Positions 28,461 to 36,877 of a stretch of DNA of 43,176 nt are shown piece by piece; the first letter of the stretch is position 1; every line of letters begins with the position of its first letter. The notes beneath the pieces were generated by a model. That model was not told the origin of the DNA. It saw only the letters and a program-made list of their open reading frames with translations, and made no database searches. The position numbers and the translations under genes were made by a program. Origin of the DNA: Sideroxydans sp. (GTDB lineage Bacteria > Pseudomonadota > Gammaproteobacteria > Burkholderiales > Gallionellaceae); NCBI GenBank assembly GCA_013140695.1, contig JABFSI010000090.1, forward strand, positions 1 through 43,176. The letters are read 5' to 3'.

Positions 28461-29576
28461 TCAATGTTTTAAGCCCACTTCAAACCATTTGCTGGTGAAG
28501 GAAGAGAAGGGACCAACAGTGGAAGGGGTCATTTGAGAGGCGAAGATGCCCGTTCCTGCAATGATTGAATTACCCCCGTATTGCGCGGTTGAGTCGGACC
28601 AGCTAATCATGCCTGGCCACGGTGTATTTAGATTGATAGAGCCGGTTGTGGTTGAAGTGCTGCCTGTTGAGTACGTTGCACCTGCAATGGTGGTGGGTTT
28701 TGCACCTTCAATGAAGTTGAACAAGGCGTATTTACCATCAATGTCCGCCGCCGCTACGGTCACTTGATCGGTCATCACCATCTGTCCATAACCATACGAA
28801 CCTGCGGCTGCGGTTTCGTTTAAGTCCACCACGGCAACCCGCTTTCCATTGGCCGCTGTGTAGGCAAACATCCACCCCGAAACAGCCGCGCCATTGCGAG
28901 TCATATTAAACACGCCTGGTACCGCAGCAGAGTTTGCGACGGACAGTGTGCCTGTGGAAGAGGATGTGCAGGCCGCAGTTGTGCTCAAGTCTTGTTGGTT
29001 GCAACGCAAAAAAGTGAAGGTGTTCGCAATCGACATTGTTCCAAAATCGGTTGCGCAACCCGCTGTGCCAATCACGTTGCCAGACGTGGCAGTGGGGCAG
29101 CTATAGGAGACGTAATTGTAAGTGCCTGCCATGCTCGGAATAGTTTGGATAGGGTTGCTTGTGCCTAGCACGGGCACATTGAATGTATATCCAGCAAGAA
29201 GTGATGCACTGATATAACCAGACACTTCACCATTTTTCACCGCAAATAATTTCCCGCCGAACACCACGCCATCCGGCGAGGCTGCCAAATTAAAACTACC
29301 ATCGGCATTTTGTGAGGTGATGTTTCCCTTGCCGCTTTTTCCCGCCAAATTATGGTTCGACAGCAAGATTTTGAAAGTGTAAGTCATCGTTGCGGTGTTG
29401 ATTCCCAGTTGCACAATGTCACCCGCACTCCATGAAGTGGTATAGCTTTGAATGAATGAGCCAGGGGGCGGTGCCGTGGTGGTGAGCGAGGAAGTTGTCG
29501 TTGAGCCGCCACACGAGGACAACAGCAGGCTGGCCAGTATCGGCATTGCATAGGCTTTAGGGGTGAATGGATTCAT
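28461..29576 (-). CDS. Hypothetical secreted lipoprotein
   Basis: 371 residues, family not recognised. A signal peptide with lipobox (PILASLLLSSC, Cys about residue 22) predicts a lipid-anchored outer-membrane or periplasmic protein. The mature part begins with a Ser/Thr-rich linker and is rich in Gly, Ser, Thr and Ala with beta-strand pattern. There are three pairs of Cys (SCPTATSGNVIGTAGC, RCNQQDLSTTAAC) that could form disulfides. The ATG has AAGGAG 8 nt upstream. It lies 50 bp after the frameshifted outer-membrane protein gene on the same strand, suggesting a former shared operon. It converges with ntrC (54-bp gap). Function unknown. Confidence 0.7.
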   Translation of the reverse strand: MNPFTPKAYAMPILASLLLSSCGGSTTTSSLTTTAPPPGSFIQSYTTSWSAGDIVQLGINTATMTYTFKILLSNHNLAGKSGKGNITSQNADGSFNLAASPDGVVFGGKLFAVKNGEVSGYISASLLAGYTFNVPVLGTSNPIQTIPSMAGTYNYVSYSCPTATSGNVIGTAGCATDFGTMSIANTFTFLRCNQQDLSTTAACTSSSTGTLSVANSAAVPGVFNMTRNGAAVSGWMFAYTAANGKRVAVVDLNETAAAGSYGYGQMVMTDQVTVAAADIDGKYALFNFIEGAKPTTIAGATYSTGSTSTTTGSINLNTPWPGMISWSDSTAQYGGNSIIAGTGIFASQMTPSTVGPFSSFTSKWFEVGLKH

Positions 29577-29626
29577 CTTTTACTCCTTACGAGTTAAGTG
29601 CTACATCAACAGATAAAACGGCTAAA

Positions 29627-30410
29627 TCAAAAAGCGTACGTTAAACCAAGCGCCACTTTTTTCATCCACGGTGAAAAGTCGTTTTTCATGGCGGCCTCTT
29701 GAGTGGCCAGATCATTTTGATAAGCCGTACAGGTTGGGCTGCCTACGGGGTTGGAAGTGCCGCAATCAAAATGACTGGTGACGGACGGCAGGCCACGATA
29801 CATAAGACCCATATCAAACTTTAATTCAAGGCCTGATTTTTTATTCATGGGGCTGCCATAACCCAGCCCCAGATAGGGAGCAAGGGCTCGATATTTAACG
29901 GCATGGGTATGCGTTCCAAAGTCCGCCCAAGTGGATGTCGTGCTTGTTTCAGAGTAGGGCTGCGGCTTAATGAGACCTAAAGTTACTAGATTAAGCCACC
30001 AACTGAAAAAACCATCCATTGGGCTATTTGTTGTTGTGGTTGTAATGTTTGAAATCGTGGAGGATTTTGTGAACTGATGATCCGCAGAATAATAAATGAG
30101 ACCTAGCGTGGTTCTGAATTCATTTTGAAACGGATGCCAATCTGCAAGGAGCTCAAATTCATTCCGCGTATTGGAAACTTCAACGAAACGGGAGGGCTCG
30201 TGCATGGTGAAATCATTTGAGTTGCTGGAATGGAAACCGATTCTCGCGTCGAAATCATCGTTAATGCCTGTGGAAATTTCCACACCTGTACCCGCCCGTT
30301 CCAAAATCCAGAGAGAGTCCTGTACCGTCAGCCAAGGCCAGCTGCGGCAGCAACATGAGTGCGATAGCTAGCGTACGTTTAATTTGTGTAATCAATTTTC
30401 GCCTCGACAT
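29627..30410 (-). pseudogene. Outer-membrane beta-barrel protein gene with a single-base frameshift
   Basis: The start at 30410 encodes a signal peptide (MSRRKLITQIKRTLAIALML, then ending QLALA) and DGTGLSLDFGTGG, then goes off frame and meets a stop at 30261. The other frame resumes with GTGVEISTGINDDFDARIGF and runs 225 codons to a C-terminal beta-signal KKVALGLTYAF typical of outer-membrane barrels. Removing one G from the GGGCGGG run at 30292-30298 (minus strand) joins the two parts as DFGTGGTGVEIS without any other change. It is therefore a recent frameshift, a phase-variable G-tract or a sequencing error. The mature barrel would be about 235 residues, with a Cys pair in a predicted loop (CGTSNPVGSPTC). 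Family not identified. Confidence 0.78.
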
Positions 30411-30543
30411 TCGCGTGATTTTTAGGGGCTCATCACTTTCTACAAAAAGTTCGCAAAAAGATTTGGGCCTGAAAATTTTATGGCTGATTTTAGCGTACCC
30501 ATTTAGGTGAAGCACATCCCACAAATGGGTGAGAACAAGTTAA

Positions 30544-30566
30544 TCAGGCATCGAGCTACGCGAGAA
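30544..30566. repeat. Left direct repeat bounding the restriction-modification unit
   Basis: A 23-bp perfect copy of 33891-33913 in the same orientation; with gaps and mismatches the similarity spans about 40 bp (from ACAAG at 30535 to ACGTGA). In the kinase frame it encodes FSRSSMPD and a stop, the exact end of the Ser/Thr kinase. The remaining sequence between 30411 and 30753 shows no further gene. Confidence 0.85.
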
Positions 30567-30753
30567 CCGACACGTGACAGAAGATGGCAAGTGTGAAGGT
30601 CTAGAGGACGCGCATATGGCGCGTGCTGGCAACGCTTAAAAAGAGTCACCTTCGCAGTGTCTTTGGCATTCTCTTTCAAGACATCGTAAGGCATAGTTTT
30701 ACCCTTTTCTATTGGCAAGGATTTGCTATTCAGAGAATTCGGCGCAAGGTAGA

Positions 30754-32532
30754 ATGCACACTATGAGTAGCCAATTTAATCTCACCCCCACCACGGTACA
30801 ACCGCCACGTTATAGCGTGGTAGGACGGCAAAAAGCCGATGGCGCAACTTACACGCCAGCCATCTTTGCTGCATTTGTTGCAGAGCAAATGTTGCGGGCG
30901 GCGGAGTTGCCCAAAGAAGGCAGCATCCGCATACTCGACCCTGCTTGTGGAAATGGTGTTTTGTTGCGTGAACTGATTAAACGATTACCTGCCGAAGCGA
31001 TGAGCCGTCTCGAAGTGGTGGGTTACGACATTGATGCCGATGCCCTGCGAATGGCAACCCGTTATTTGCAGCAAGATTTTCCCGACTTAAATATCCGCCT
31101 AGAACGGAAAGATTTTTTGCAACACGTTCTTCATCTGCAAAACGACAGTGACTTATTTTCGGTAGTTGAAGCACAAGCGCCGTTTCATCTAGTCATCGCC
31201 AATCCACCTTATGTGCGCACCCAAATCATAGGGATGAATCAAGCACAACAAATCGCACAGCGTTTTGGCTTAACGGGGCGCGTCGATCTTTACTACCCAT
31301 TCTTGCTGGGAATTTCTCAAGTGCTCGCCGTCAATGGTGTGGCAGGAATCATTACCTCAAACCGTTTTATGACGACGCAATCTGGGCAGGCTGTGCGTCG
31401 CGCTTTGCTCTCTCGCTTCCGCATTCTTCACGCATGGGATTTGGGCGATACCAAATTATTTGAAGCGGCGGTGTTGCCTTCCGTATTGCTGGCACGCGGT
31501 TCTGCGGTTTCGCAGCAATTACATAGCGAGGAGATTCTTTACTCGTCTATTTACGAAACGAATGACGCAGCGATGGCTGCATCTACGGACGCATTGTCTG
31601 CTTTGTCCAACGAAGACAACACGGTTGTCGCTATACGAGATGGGCGACATTTTCGCGTGCGGCATGGGTTGCTAGATAACAACGGCGACCCTGAAGGTGT
31701 TTGGCGTGTAGCAACACAAGCAACTGACCAATGGTTAGCAACCGTTGAAGCGCATACCTGGAATACGTTTAAGCGTATTGGGAAAATTCGGGTGGGGGTG
31801 AAATCAACGGCAGATAAAGTGTTTGTTCGCAGTGACTGGAGCGCGCTCACTGATGGTCGCCCTGAACTCTTACGACCATTAATCACACGAAAATGCGCGC
31901 GCCGCTTCAAAGCTCAACTGCCCGTGGATATCAAGCACCGCAAAGAAATTCTTTACCCACATGAATCAACAGCAAGTGGTCGCGCTACGGTAAATTTAGC
32001 TCTTTATCCAAAGTCGGCTGCGTATCTGGAGCGACATCGTGATGTGCTTGAGGCGCGCACTTATCTGATTGATGCTGGGCGTAAATGGTATGAACTATGG
32101 GTGCCACAAGACCCAGCCGCTTGGCAGTTTCCAAAATTGGTTTTTCCTGACATCACTGACAAGCCAATTTTCTGGATTGACCTAGAGGGGGGCATCGTCA
32201 ATGGTGAGTGCTACTGGCTGCAATGTGAGAACAAGGATGAGCAGGATTTACTTTGGTTAGCTTTGGCGGTCGCTAACTCAACATTCATTGAAGCCTTCTA
32301 TGACCATCGCTTCAACAACAAACTTTATTCAGGGCGCCGCCGCTTTATTACCCAATACGTTGAGCTATTTCCTTTGCCCAATCCATCGTGTGAAGCGGCG
32401 ATGGACATCATCGCATTGGTAAAACGGATTTACGCCCATATTCCCGAGCATGACATCAGCCAATTAGCCGCTGAATTAGATGCCCGTGTTTGGACTGCAT
32501 TTGGATTACGTACTGAAGAATTCTTGAGGTAA
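30754..32532 (+). CDS. Type II N6-adenine DNA methyltransferase
   Basis: 592 residues, class I adenine methyltransferase of the TaqI/Eco57I-like type. The AdoMet-binding motif I ILDPACGNGVLL is at 60-71, an acidic YDIDADAL (motif II) follows, and the catalytic motif IV NPPY is at 150-153 in FHLVIANPPYVRTQ. A C-terminal TaqI-like recognition region (LVFPDITDKPIFWID, YSGRRRFITQYVELFPLPNP) completes it. The ATG at 30754 has AAGG 5 nt upstream; an ATG at 30763 is the alternative. It protects host DNA against the convergent endonuclease, whose 3' end overlaps by 27 bp. The recognition sequence cannot be read from the sequence. Confidence 0.93.
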   Translation: MHTMSSQFNLTPTTVQPPRYSVVGRQKADGATYTPAIFAAFVAEQMLRAAELPKEGSIRILDPACGNGVLLRELIKRLPAEAMSRLEVVGYDIDADALRMATRYLQQDFPDLNIRLERKDFLQHVLHLQNDSDLFSVVEAQAPFHLVIANPPYVRTQIIGMNQAQQIAQRFGLTGRVDLYYPFLLGISQVLAVNGVAGIITSNRFMTTQSGQAVRRALLSRFRILHAWDLGDTKLFEAAVLPSVLLARGSAVSQQLHSEEILYSSIYETNDAAMAASTDALSALSNEDNTVVAIRDGRHFRVRHGLLDNNGDPEGVWRVATQATDQWLATVEAHTWNTFKRIGKIRVGVKSTADKVFVRSDWSALTDGRPELLRPLITRKCARRFKAQLPVDIKHRKEILYPHESTASGRATVNLALYPKSAAYLERHRDVLEARTYLIDAGRKWYELWVPQDPAAWQFPKLVFPDITDKPIFWIDLEGGIVNGECYWLQCENKDEQDLLWLALAVANSTFIEAFYDHRFNNKLYSGRRRFITQYVELFPLPNPSCEAAMDIIALVKRIYAHIPEHDISQLAAELDARVWTAFGLRTEEFLR

Positions 32533-33552
32533 GGGAATCTGAATTTTCCCGTTGATACCTTTACCCTCGAAGCGTCGGAATCGTTTAAAGAAGTCTGCTC
32601 CCGTTGTCACAAACAGATGCGTCAGCGTGACTTGCCTACCATCCGTCTTCGCAAAAAACATCGCATACCTAGTATCGCAGTGGCGCGGATGCACATCACC
32701 CAACTGGCTTATATCCAACCGCTCCTCGCTACTAGGTAACACCAGCCCTAAATCAATCGTGGGTGAAGTTTGCAATTTCACTTCCAGTAATTGATGGCGT
32801 ATGTCGGGGAACTGCCCCGTGTCCTCGTAGCGTGAATAACCCAGATATTGGCAAATCAATTTATGCAATGCCGCACCACGATTACGCTCTTGGTCTTTAC
32901 CGGGATCAGCAAAAGTTTGCCCTACTAAAGTGGATAGTCGTTTATAGACTTCTTGAATCGGCAGCAGCTTGCCACTCACAGGATCATTAACAGGACTGAC
33001 TGCTTTATCGAAACCTGCGCTAGCGTGCACATGGGGAAGCAACAAGGTGGCATCTTGAGTAGAAACGAGTTCATGCGAAGCGGCACGTACCTCAAGAGCC
33101 GCCTGATACTTAGTTGTAATTTTGCCTGTTTTATCTAGTAGCCCAAGCGCATAACCATTAACCACTTTGACCTTCAGCACCCTATTCTCGGCAGAGATTT
33201 GAATAATTGCGTAACGCCGCGCAGGTGATAGTTGCTCATTCCAGATTTGAAGGTTACGAGATTTCTGCGCGTACGTATCAAGCTGCTGCCCAAAGAAGCG
33301 GGGCTTTGTGCGCTTAAAAGATTTTGGCGCTGGATAACCCAATGCCTCACATATGGCAATCTTCACAACCTTTGACCGAGTCCTTACTGGCAATTCGCCC
33401 AGATTCAGTCCTTTTAATGCCTTATTAAGTAGCGTTTCAATATGCGGTGTAGGTATCCACAAATTGGCATCGCCCACTTCAATCGGAGAATAAATATCTA
33501 GGCCAGAGGCGCGGATGGACTTCTTGAAATCAAGAGGTTTTCTTTTTAGCAT
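32506..33552 (-). CDS. Type II restriction endonuclease (PD-(D/E)xK)
   Basis: 348 residues. A catalytic PD-(D/E)xK core is visible as FPDIRHQLLEVKLQ, with Asp250, Glu257 and Lys259. Arg-rich and aromatic stretches around it and a closing QIPLPQEFF are typical of stand-alone restriction enzymes. Assignment rests on this core and on position next to the methyltransferase. The ATG at 33552 lies inside the upstream HTH gene (23-bp overlap), so translation depends on that gene; no Shine-Dalgarno is evident, which may keep expression low. The 3' end overlaps the methyltransferase gene. The recognition site is unknown. Confidence 0.82.
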   Translation of the reverse strand: MLKRKPLDFKKSIRASGLDIYSPIEVGDANLWIPTPHIETLLNKALKGLNLGELPVRTRSKVVKIAICEALGYPAPKSFKRTKPRFFGQQLDTYAQKSRNLQIWNEQLSPARRYAIIQISAENRVLKVKVVNGYALGLLDKTGKITTKYQAALEVRAASHELVSTQDATLLLPHVHASAGFDKAVSPVNDPVSGKLLPIQEVYKRLSTLVGQTFADPGKDQERNRGAALHKLICQYLGYSRYEDTGQFPDIRHQLLEVKLQTSPTIDLGLVLPSSEERLDISQLGDVHPRHCDTRYAMFFAKTDGRQVTLTHLFVTTGADFFKRFRRFEGKGINGKIQIPLPQEFFST

Positions 33553-33784
33553 TTTTAGTTCGTGCGGTGAGAAGTTGAGGGACGCTAATATCGAAAGCGG
33601 CAGCGAGAACCTCAAGCGTGCTGAGAGAAACGTTGCGTTCTTCACGTTCTACTGAGCCAATGTAAGTACGGTGAAGTTCGCAGCGGTCAGCCAATTCTTC
33701 TTGAGATAAACCAAGTGACTTACGATAGGTGCGCACATTCTCGGCAAGCGTTGCGCGTATAGAAGTACTAGGTATTCTCAACAT
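33530..33784 (-). CDS. XRE-family HTH protein, probable restriction-modification controller
   Basis: 84 residues with a single Cro/C1-type helix-turn-helix (LAENVRTYRKSLGLSQEELADRCELHRTYIGSVEREERNVSLSTLEVLAAAFDISVPQLL). The size, the RTYIGSVERGERN-like helix and location immediately before the endonuclease gene match C (controller) proteins of type II systems, which delay endonuclease expression. The ATG at 33784 is preferred over a TTG at 33796. The C-terminus is basic (RTKNAKKKTS). A C-box-like site lies upstream. A generic XRE regulator cannot be ruled out, but the C-R overlap argues for control of the nuclease. Confidence 0.85.
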   Translation of the reverse strand: MLRIPSTSIRATLAENVRTYRKSLGLSQEELADRCELHRTYIGSVEREERNVSLSTLEVLAAAFDISVPQLLTARTKNAKKKTS

Positions 33785-33841
33785 GACCGACACCAATGAA
33801 TAGATGCGCCATTGTTTCCGAGAGATGACTTTGGTGCTACA

Positions 33842-33852
33842 GACTTTGAGTA
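33842..33852 (-). promoter_or_regulatory. Possible C-box upstream of the controller gene
   Basis: On the minus strand TACTCAAAGTC resembles the C-protein operator half GACT-N3-AGTC with one mismatch. It is preceded by TAATAC that could be a -10 box, 58 nt upstream of the controller ATG. Weak evidence from one site. Confidence 0.35.
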
Positions 33853-33886
33853 GTATTAAGTGCGGCTGGTTACTAGCGTGTACAAG

Positions 33887-34837
33887 CTAGTCAGGCATCG
33901 AGCTACGCGAGAATCCGCTACGTGAATAGCCGCTGCGCGAAAATTGCCGTGAGGTGGACAGGTTGTAGGAGATGGCTTTTTGGGTGTTCATACTGAAGCC
34001 GCGATTGATGTCGAGGTCGGTATCAGATTCTCGAATAGCTTTAGCAGCTGCGGCAAAATCTCGGATAAAGTCTTCCCACGTTTGATAGCGCGCAGTGATG
34101 TCTTTGTGTAATGCGCGTTCGATAACGCGCACCAAAATCATGGGCAAATCTTGGCGATAAGTTTGAATCGGAATGATGGGAAAGTTCAAAATCGCGATGC
34201 GCGCATCAAACTGATTGTCTGCTTCAAACGTGTGCTTGCCGGTGAGCAGGCGATACAGCACCGCTCCAAGCGCATAGATGTCCGCGCGCTGATCCAGTGC
34301 GTCACCCTCCAATTGCTCGGGCGACATATAAGCCAAGCTACCCGCAACCACCTCACCCATCTTGCTGGTGGGGATGGCGCAACCAAAGTCAGTTAACTTG
34401 GCGATTCCGTTGGGCATCAAGATGAGGTTGCCGGGCTTCACATCACGATGCACGACTCCTAATGATGCGGCGTATTGCAAGGCATCCGCCACCTGCTCAA
34501 TTACTGACAACACCTTCTCTATCGGCAACAACGTATCCATGTGATCGTATCTATCCAATGGCGTGCCGTTGATATATTCCATCACCAAATACGCGCCGCT
34601 TTTTTCGTTTAGATTCGCATCAATTACATGCACGATGTTGCGGTGATGCATCTTGCTACCCAGCTCCACTTCGGTAGTGAACATGGCTTTATGCAAGTCC
34701 GTCTGGCAGCCTTTGCGTAACTGTTTGAGCGCCACCGACGCATACGATTTATCGCGCATCGCCAGATATACGTTCGACGTTGCCCCTTCGCCTAACTTGC
34801 GAACGATGGAGTAATTGCCGATACGGATAGGGGGCAT
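33887..34837 (-). CDS. Bacterial Ser/Thr protein kinase (PASTA-less, soluble)
   Basis: 316 residues, Hanks-type kinase. Glycine loop GEGATSNVY (16-24), ATP-binding Lys38 in VALKQL, helix C Glu about 56, catalytic HRDVKPGN (130-137, Asp132) and DFG at 150-152 are all present. The SPEQLEG segment replaces the APE motif. After residue about 270 there is no transmembrane helix or sensor domain; instead a Ser/Arg-rich tail repeats Ser-Arg-Ser-Gly-(Tyr/Phe) (SRSGYSRSGFSRSSMPD), possibly an autophosphorylated tail. Its last 23 bp are duplicated at 30544, flanking the restriction-modification unit. It lies 124 bp downstream of the DUF350 gene, on the same strand. The substrate is unknown. Confidence 0.94.
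   Translation of the reverse strand: MPPIRIGNYSIVRKLGEGATSNVYLAMRDKSYASVALKQLRKGCQTDLHKAMFTTEVELGSKMHHRNIVHVIDANLNEKSGAYLVMEYINGTPLDRYDHMDTLLPIEKVLSVIEQVADALQYAASLGVVHRDVKPGNLILMPNGIAKLTDFGCAIPTSKMGEVVAGSLAYMSPEQLEGDALDQRADIYALGAVLYRLLTGKHTFEADNQFDARIAILNFPIIPIQTYRQDLPMILVRVIERALHKDITARYQTWEDFIRDFAAAAKAIRESDTDLDINRGFSMNTQKAISYNLSTSRQFSRSGYSRSGFSRSSMPD
33891..33913. repeat. Right direct repeat bounding the restriction-modification unit (kinase 3' end)
   Basis: Perfect 23-bp partner of 30544-30566, in the same orientation, lying in the kinase codons for FSRSSMP. This copy is the functional one and is taken as the original target. The two copies enclose 3.3 kb holding the M, R and controller genes. 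Confidence 0.85.
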
Positions 34838-34961
34838 GGAATATTGAAAAACGGCAGATGATTAACCTAGTGACCTAAAAATTAGGCCTTGCGTCAACAT
34901 TGAGTGTTGCAGTGCGAATAAGTTTCTTTGAGTTGTCGTTCTATTGATTCGATAGCCAATA

Positions 34962-35333
34962 TCAACTGATACACATCGCGACTAGCAACCCAGTTGCAAC
35001 CGACATGAAGGCAAGCAGCGTGCCGACAGCGACGTTGCCAGTTTGAATGTCTTGCGAATGTTTGCGCATAAAGAAGAACAGGATGAATTGCATGGCGCAG
35101 CCGATGGTGGCCCACACGGCCATTTCATTCAGGCTGTGGGTAAAGAAGATGGACGAACCGATGGGCAAGGCTAGCCCCAATGTCGCGCCGCCCAGCGAGA
35201 GTGCTGCCGCCACATTACCTGCGCGCACTAGTTCCAATTCGCGATAGGGAGTCATCCTGATATAGGCGAAGACACACAGTGCCAGCAGGATGATCGACGT
35301 GGCGAGGTAAGCGAGGGACATCAAAATGGGCAT
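34962..35333 (-). CDS. DUF350 family membrane protein (YjfL-like)
   Basis: 123 residues with four hydrophobic helices (about 4-25, 39-60, 68-88, 100-121). The block YRELELVRAGNVAAALSLGGATLGLALPIGSSI is typical of DUF350/UPF0719 proteins. The function is unknown; members cluster with glutathionylspermidine-synthase-like ligases and YgiB/YjfM proteins (E. coli yjfL-yjfM-yjfC). That order is reproduced here, with the ligase gene ending 9 bp upstream. Probably the membrane component of the same process. The following 124-bp gap up to the kinase gene shows no gene. Confidence 0.85.
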   Translation of the reverse strand: MPILMSLAYLATSIILLALCVFAYIRMTPYRELELVRAGNVAAALSLGGATLGLALPIGSSIFFTHSLNEMAVWATIGCAMQFILFFFMRKHSQDIQTGNVAVGTLLAFMSVATGLLVAMCIS

Positions 35334-35342
35334 AACGAACTC

Positions 35343-36464
35343 CTATCGAAATACGTGGGGGACAAAGTAACTCATGTTGGTGGTGATGGGGGTGATGTCT
35401 TCACGGATGCACATGCCAGCGGCCTCACCACCGACCACCCAAGAGCCGATGACGGGATACATGCCATCGAAGCAAGGTAGGTTCACCAAAGCCTGATAGA
35501 CGTGGCCTTCCACACCGTAGGGGCCGCCGTTGCTGTGGTGCAACAGCGTTGCATCCTGATGCAATTCGATGTTCGCCCCTTCACGCGAGAACAGCGGTTT
35601 TTTAGCGTAGGCCTTTAATCCATGTGGCGCATCGAAGTGTGCTTCCAGCAAATTGGGGTGGTTGGGAAACAGCTCCCACAACAGCGGCAAGATACCTTTG
35701 CACGACAGCACCGATTTCCACATTGGCTCGACGAAGCGAGTCTTAGATTGAGCAACATATACGCCAAAATCTTCGCGCATCATCCATTCCCACGGATACA
35801 GCTTGAACAAGCACTTGATCGGCGCGCCTTGTGTGTCCACAAAGATCTTTTGCTGCGCATCCCAGCCGATCTGCTCCACCTCGATATGTACGACTTGCTT
35901 ACCTGCTTGTAGCGCAGTTTCCATCAGGTAAGTGATCGCGACCCAATCTTCTTCGTTGTCCGCGATGGAAGCAAAATGGATCACCGGTTCGTTCACCAAC
36001 GTCTTCCAACGTTCGACCAGACGTTCGTGCAAAGAGTTGAACTGATCGTCTTCGCTGAACACCTCCTCCATCCAATACCACTGCGCCACAGCGGACTCTA
36101 AAATTGAGGTAGGTGTGTCGGCGTTGTACTCCAACATCTTGGGTGGGTGAATGCCGTCATAAGCCAAATCAAAACGGCCATACAAGCTGAAATCATTTTG
36201 TTCGAACGAAGCTTTGATCGCCGCATGAAATGAGCGCGGTATCTGTAGTTCGTCGAGACGATTGTGCTCGATGGCGTAAGACACGGCTTGCACACACAAA
36301 CGATGCAACTCTTCAGTGGCCGCTTCGATCTCGTCCACTTGCGCGGCGGTAAAGCGGTAGCACACATCTTCTTTCCAATAGTTGTCCCATTGCCAGAATG
36401 ACAAGCCAATGGCTTCCAGCTTCTTGCCGTGATCGGGACGCACCGTGCTGTTGAGTCGCTGCAT
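35343..36464 (-). CDS. Glutathionylspermidine-synthase-family ATP-grasp ligase (YgiC/YjfC-like)
   Basis: 373 residues, GSP_synth family (PF03738), related to the synthetase half of E. coli Gss but without the N-terminal amidase. Visible: GRFDLAYDGIHPPKMLEYNADTPTSILESAVAQWYWMEE, the ATP-grasp Mg-binding and grasp segments KCLFKLYPWEWMMREDFG, VEPMWKSVLSCKGILPLLWELFPNHPNLLEAHF and AYAKKPLFSREGANIELH. The last residues SYFVPHVF are conserved. It likely forms an amide bond between a peptide or amino-acid carboxylate and an amine. It starts 2 bp after the YgiB-like gene stop and lies in an operon with homospermidine synthase, so homospermidine is a plausible amine substrate (inference). Confidence 0.91.
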   Translation of the reverse strand: MQRLNSTVRPDHGKKLEAIGLSFWQWDNYWKEDVCYRFTAAQVDEIEAATEELHRLCVQAVSYAIEHNRLDELQIPRSFHAAIKASFEQNDFSLYGRFDLAYDGIHPPKMLEYNADTPTSILESAVAQWYWMEEVFSEDDQFNSLHERLVERWKTLVNEPVIHFASIADNEEDWVAITYLMETALQAGKQVVHIEVEQIGWDAQQKIFVDTQGAPIKCLFKLYPWEWMMREDFGVYVAQSKTRFVEPMWKSVLSCKGILPLLWELFPNHPNLLEAHFDAPHGLKAYAKKPLFSREGANIELHQDATLLHHSNGGPYGVEGHVYQALVNLPCFDGMYPVIGSWVVGGEAAGMCIREDITPITTNMSYFVPHVFR

Positions 36465-36466
36465 GG

Positions 36467-36877
36467 TTAGCCGCCGCGACCGAGTGAGCTGAAATGGCCA
36501 AAACCGCCGCGCGACACCGTGCCTACGTGTGTGCTGCTCAAACTGTGGGACATAGGCGTGCCATTGGGATGCGCAGTAGGCATGGGTTGGTGTGCGCCCG
36601 AATGGGTGATGATGACGGGACGGTTCGTTGACCTGTCCCAGTAGTAACGCGGGCCGGAATAATGACCTCCGCCACCGCTACCGCCACTCCCTCCGCTGGA
36701 GCCGCCACTATTTTCCTCTTGGCAGGTTTCGGGCGACCCTCCCCAATCCTGCATACATTCTTCCTTGCTGGCGTAGCTATCCTGTTTCAGTTGTTCTGTG
36801 GTCTTGCTGTCCGACAACACGGCAACCCCAAGCCCCGCCCCTAACATCCACAGTGCCACTTCGGTGGAACGTTTCAT
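36467..36877 (-). CDS. YgiB/DUF1190-like small exported protein
   Basis: 136 residues. An N-terminal hydrophobic segment (VALWMLGAGLGVAVL) could be a signal or anchor. Next comes a Cys-containing DUF1190-like segment (YASKEECMQDWGGSPETCQEE) with two Cys, then a Gly/Ser run and a YYWDRSTNRPVI motif, and finally a Gly/His/Ser-rich tail ending FGHFSSLGRGG. The ATG at 36877 has GAGGAAA about 9 nt upstream and overlaps the homospermidine synthase stop by 4 bp. Pairing of this family with YgiC/YjfC ligases (ygiB-ygiC in E. coli) supports the identification. Role unknown; the Gly-rich tail could be a substrate or scaffold. Confidence 0.78.
   Translation of the reverse strand: MKRSTEVALWMLGAGLGVAVLSDSKTTEQLKQDSYASKEECMQDWGGSPETCQEENSGGSSGGSGGSGGGGHYSGPRYYWDRSTNRPVIITHSGAHQPMPTAHPNGTPMSHSLSSTHVGTVSRGGFGHFSSLGRGG

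Noticed and set aside
28405..28479. 9-bp inverted repeat AGTGGGCTT/AAGCCCACT between ntrC and the lipoprotein gene
   Set aside because: A 57-nt loop and overlap with coding ends make a functional terminator uncertain; not listed as a feature.
30503..30718. 71-codon minus-strand frame upstream of the outer-membrane gene
   Set aside because: No ribosome binding site and no family; it crosses the duplicated kinase end in a different frame from the kinase.
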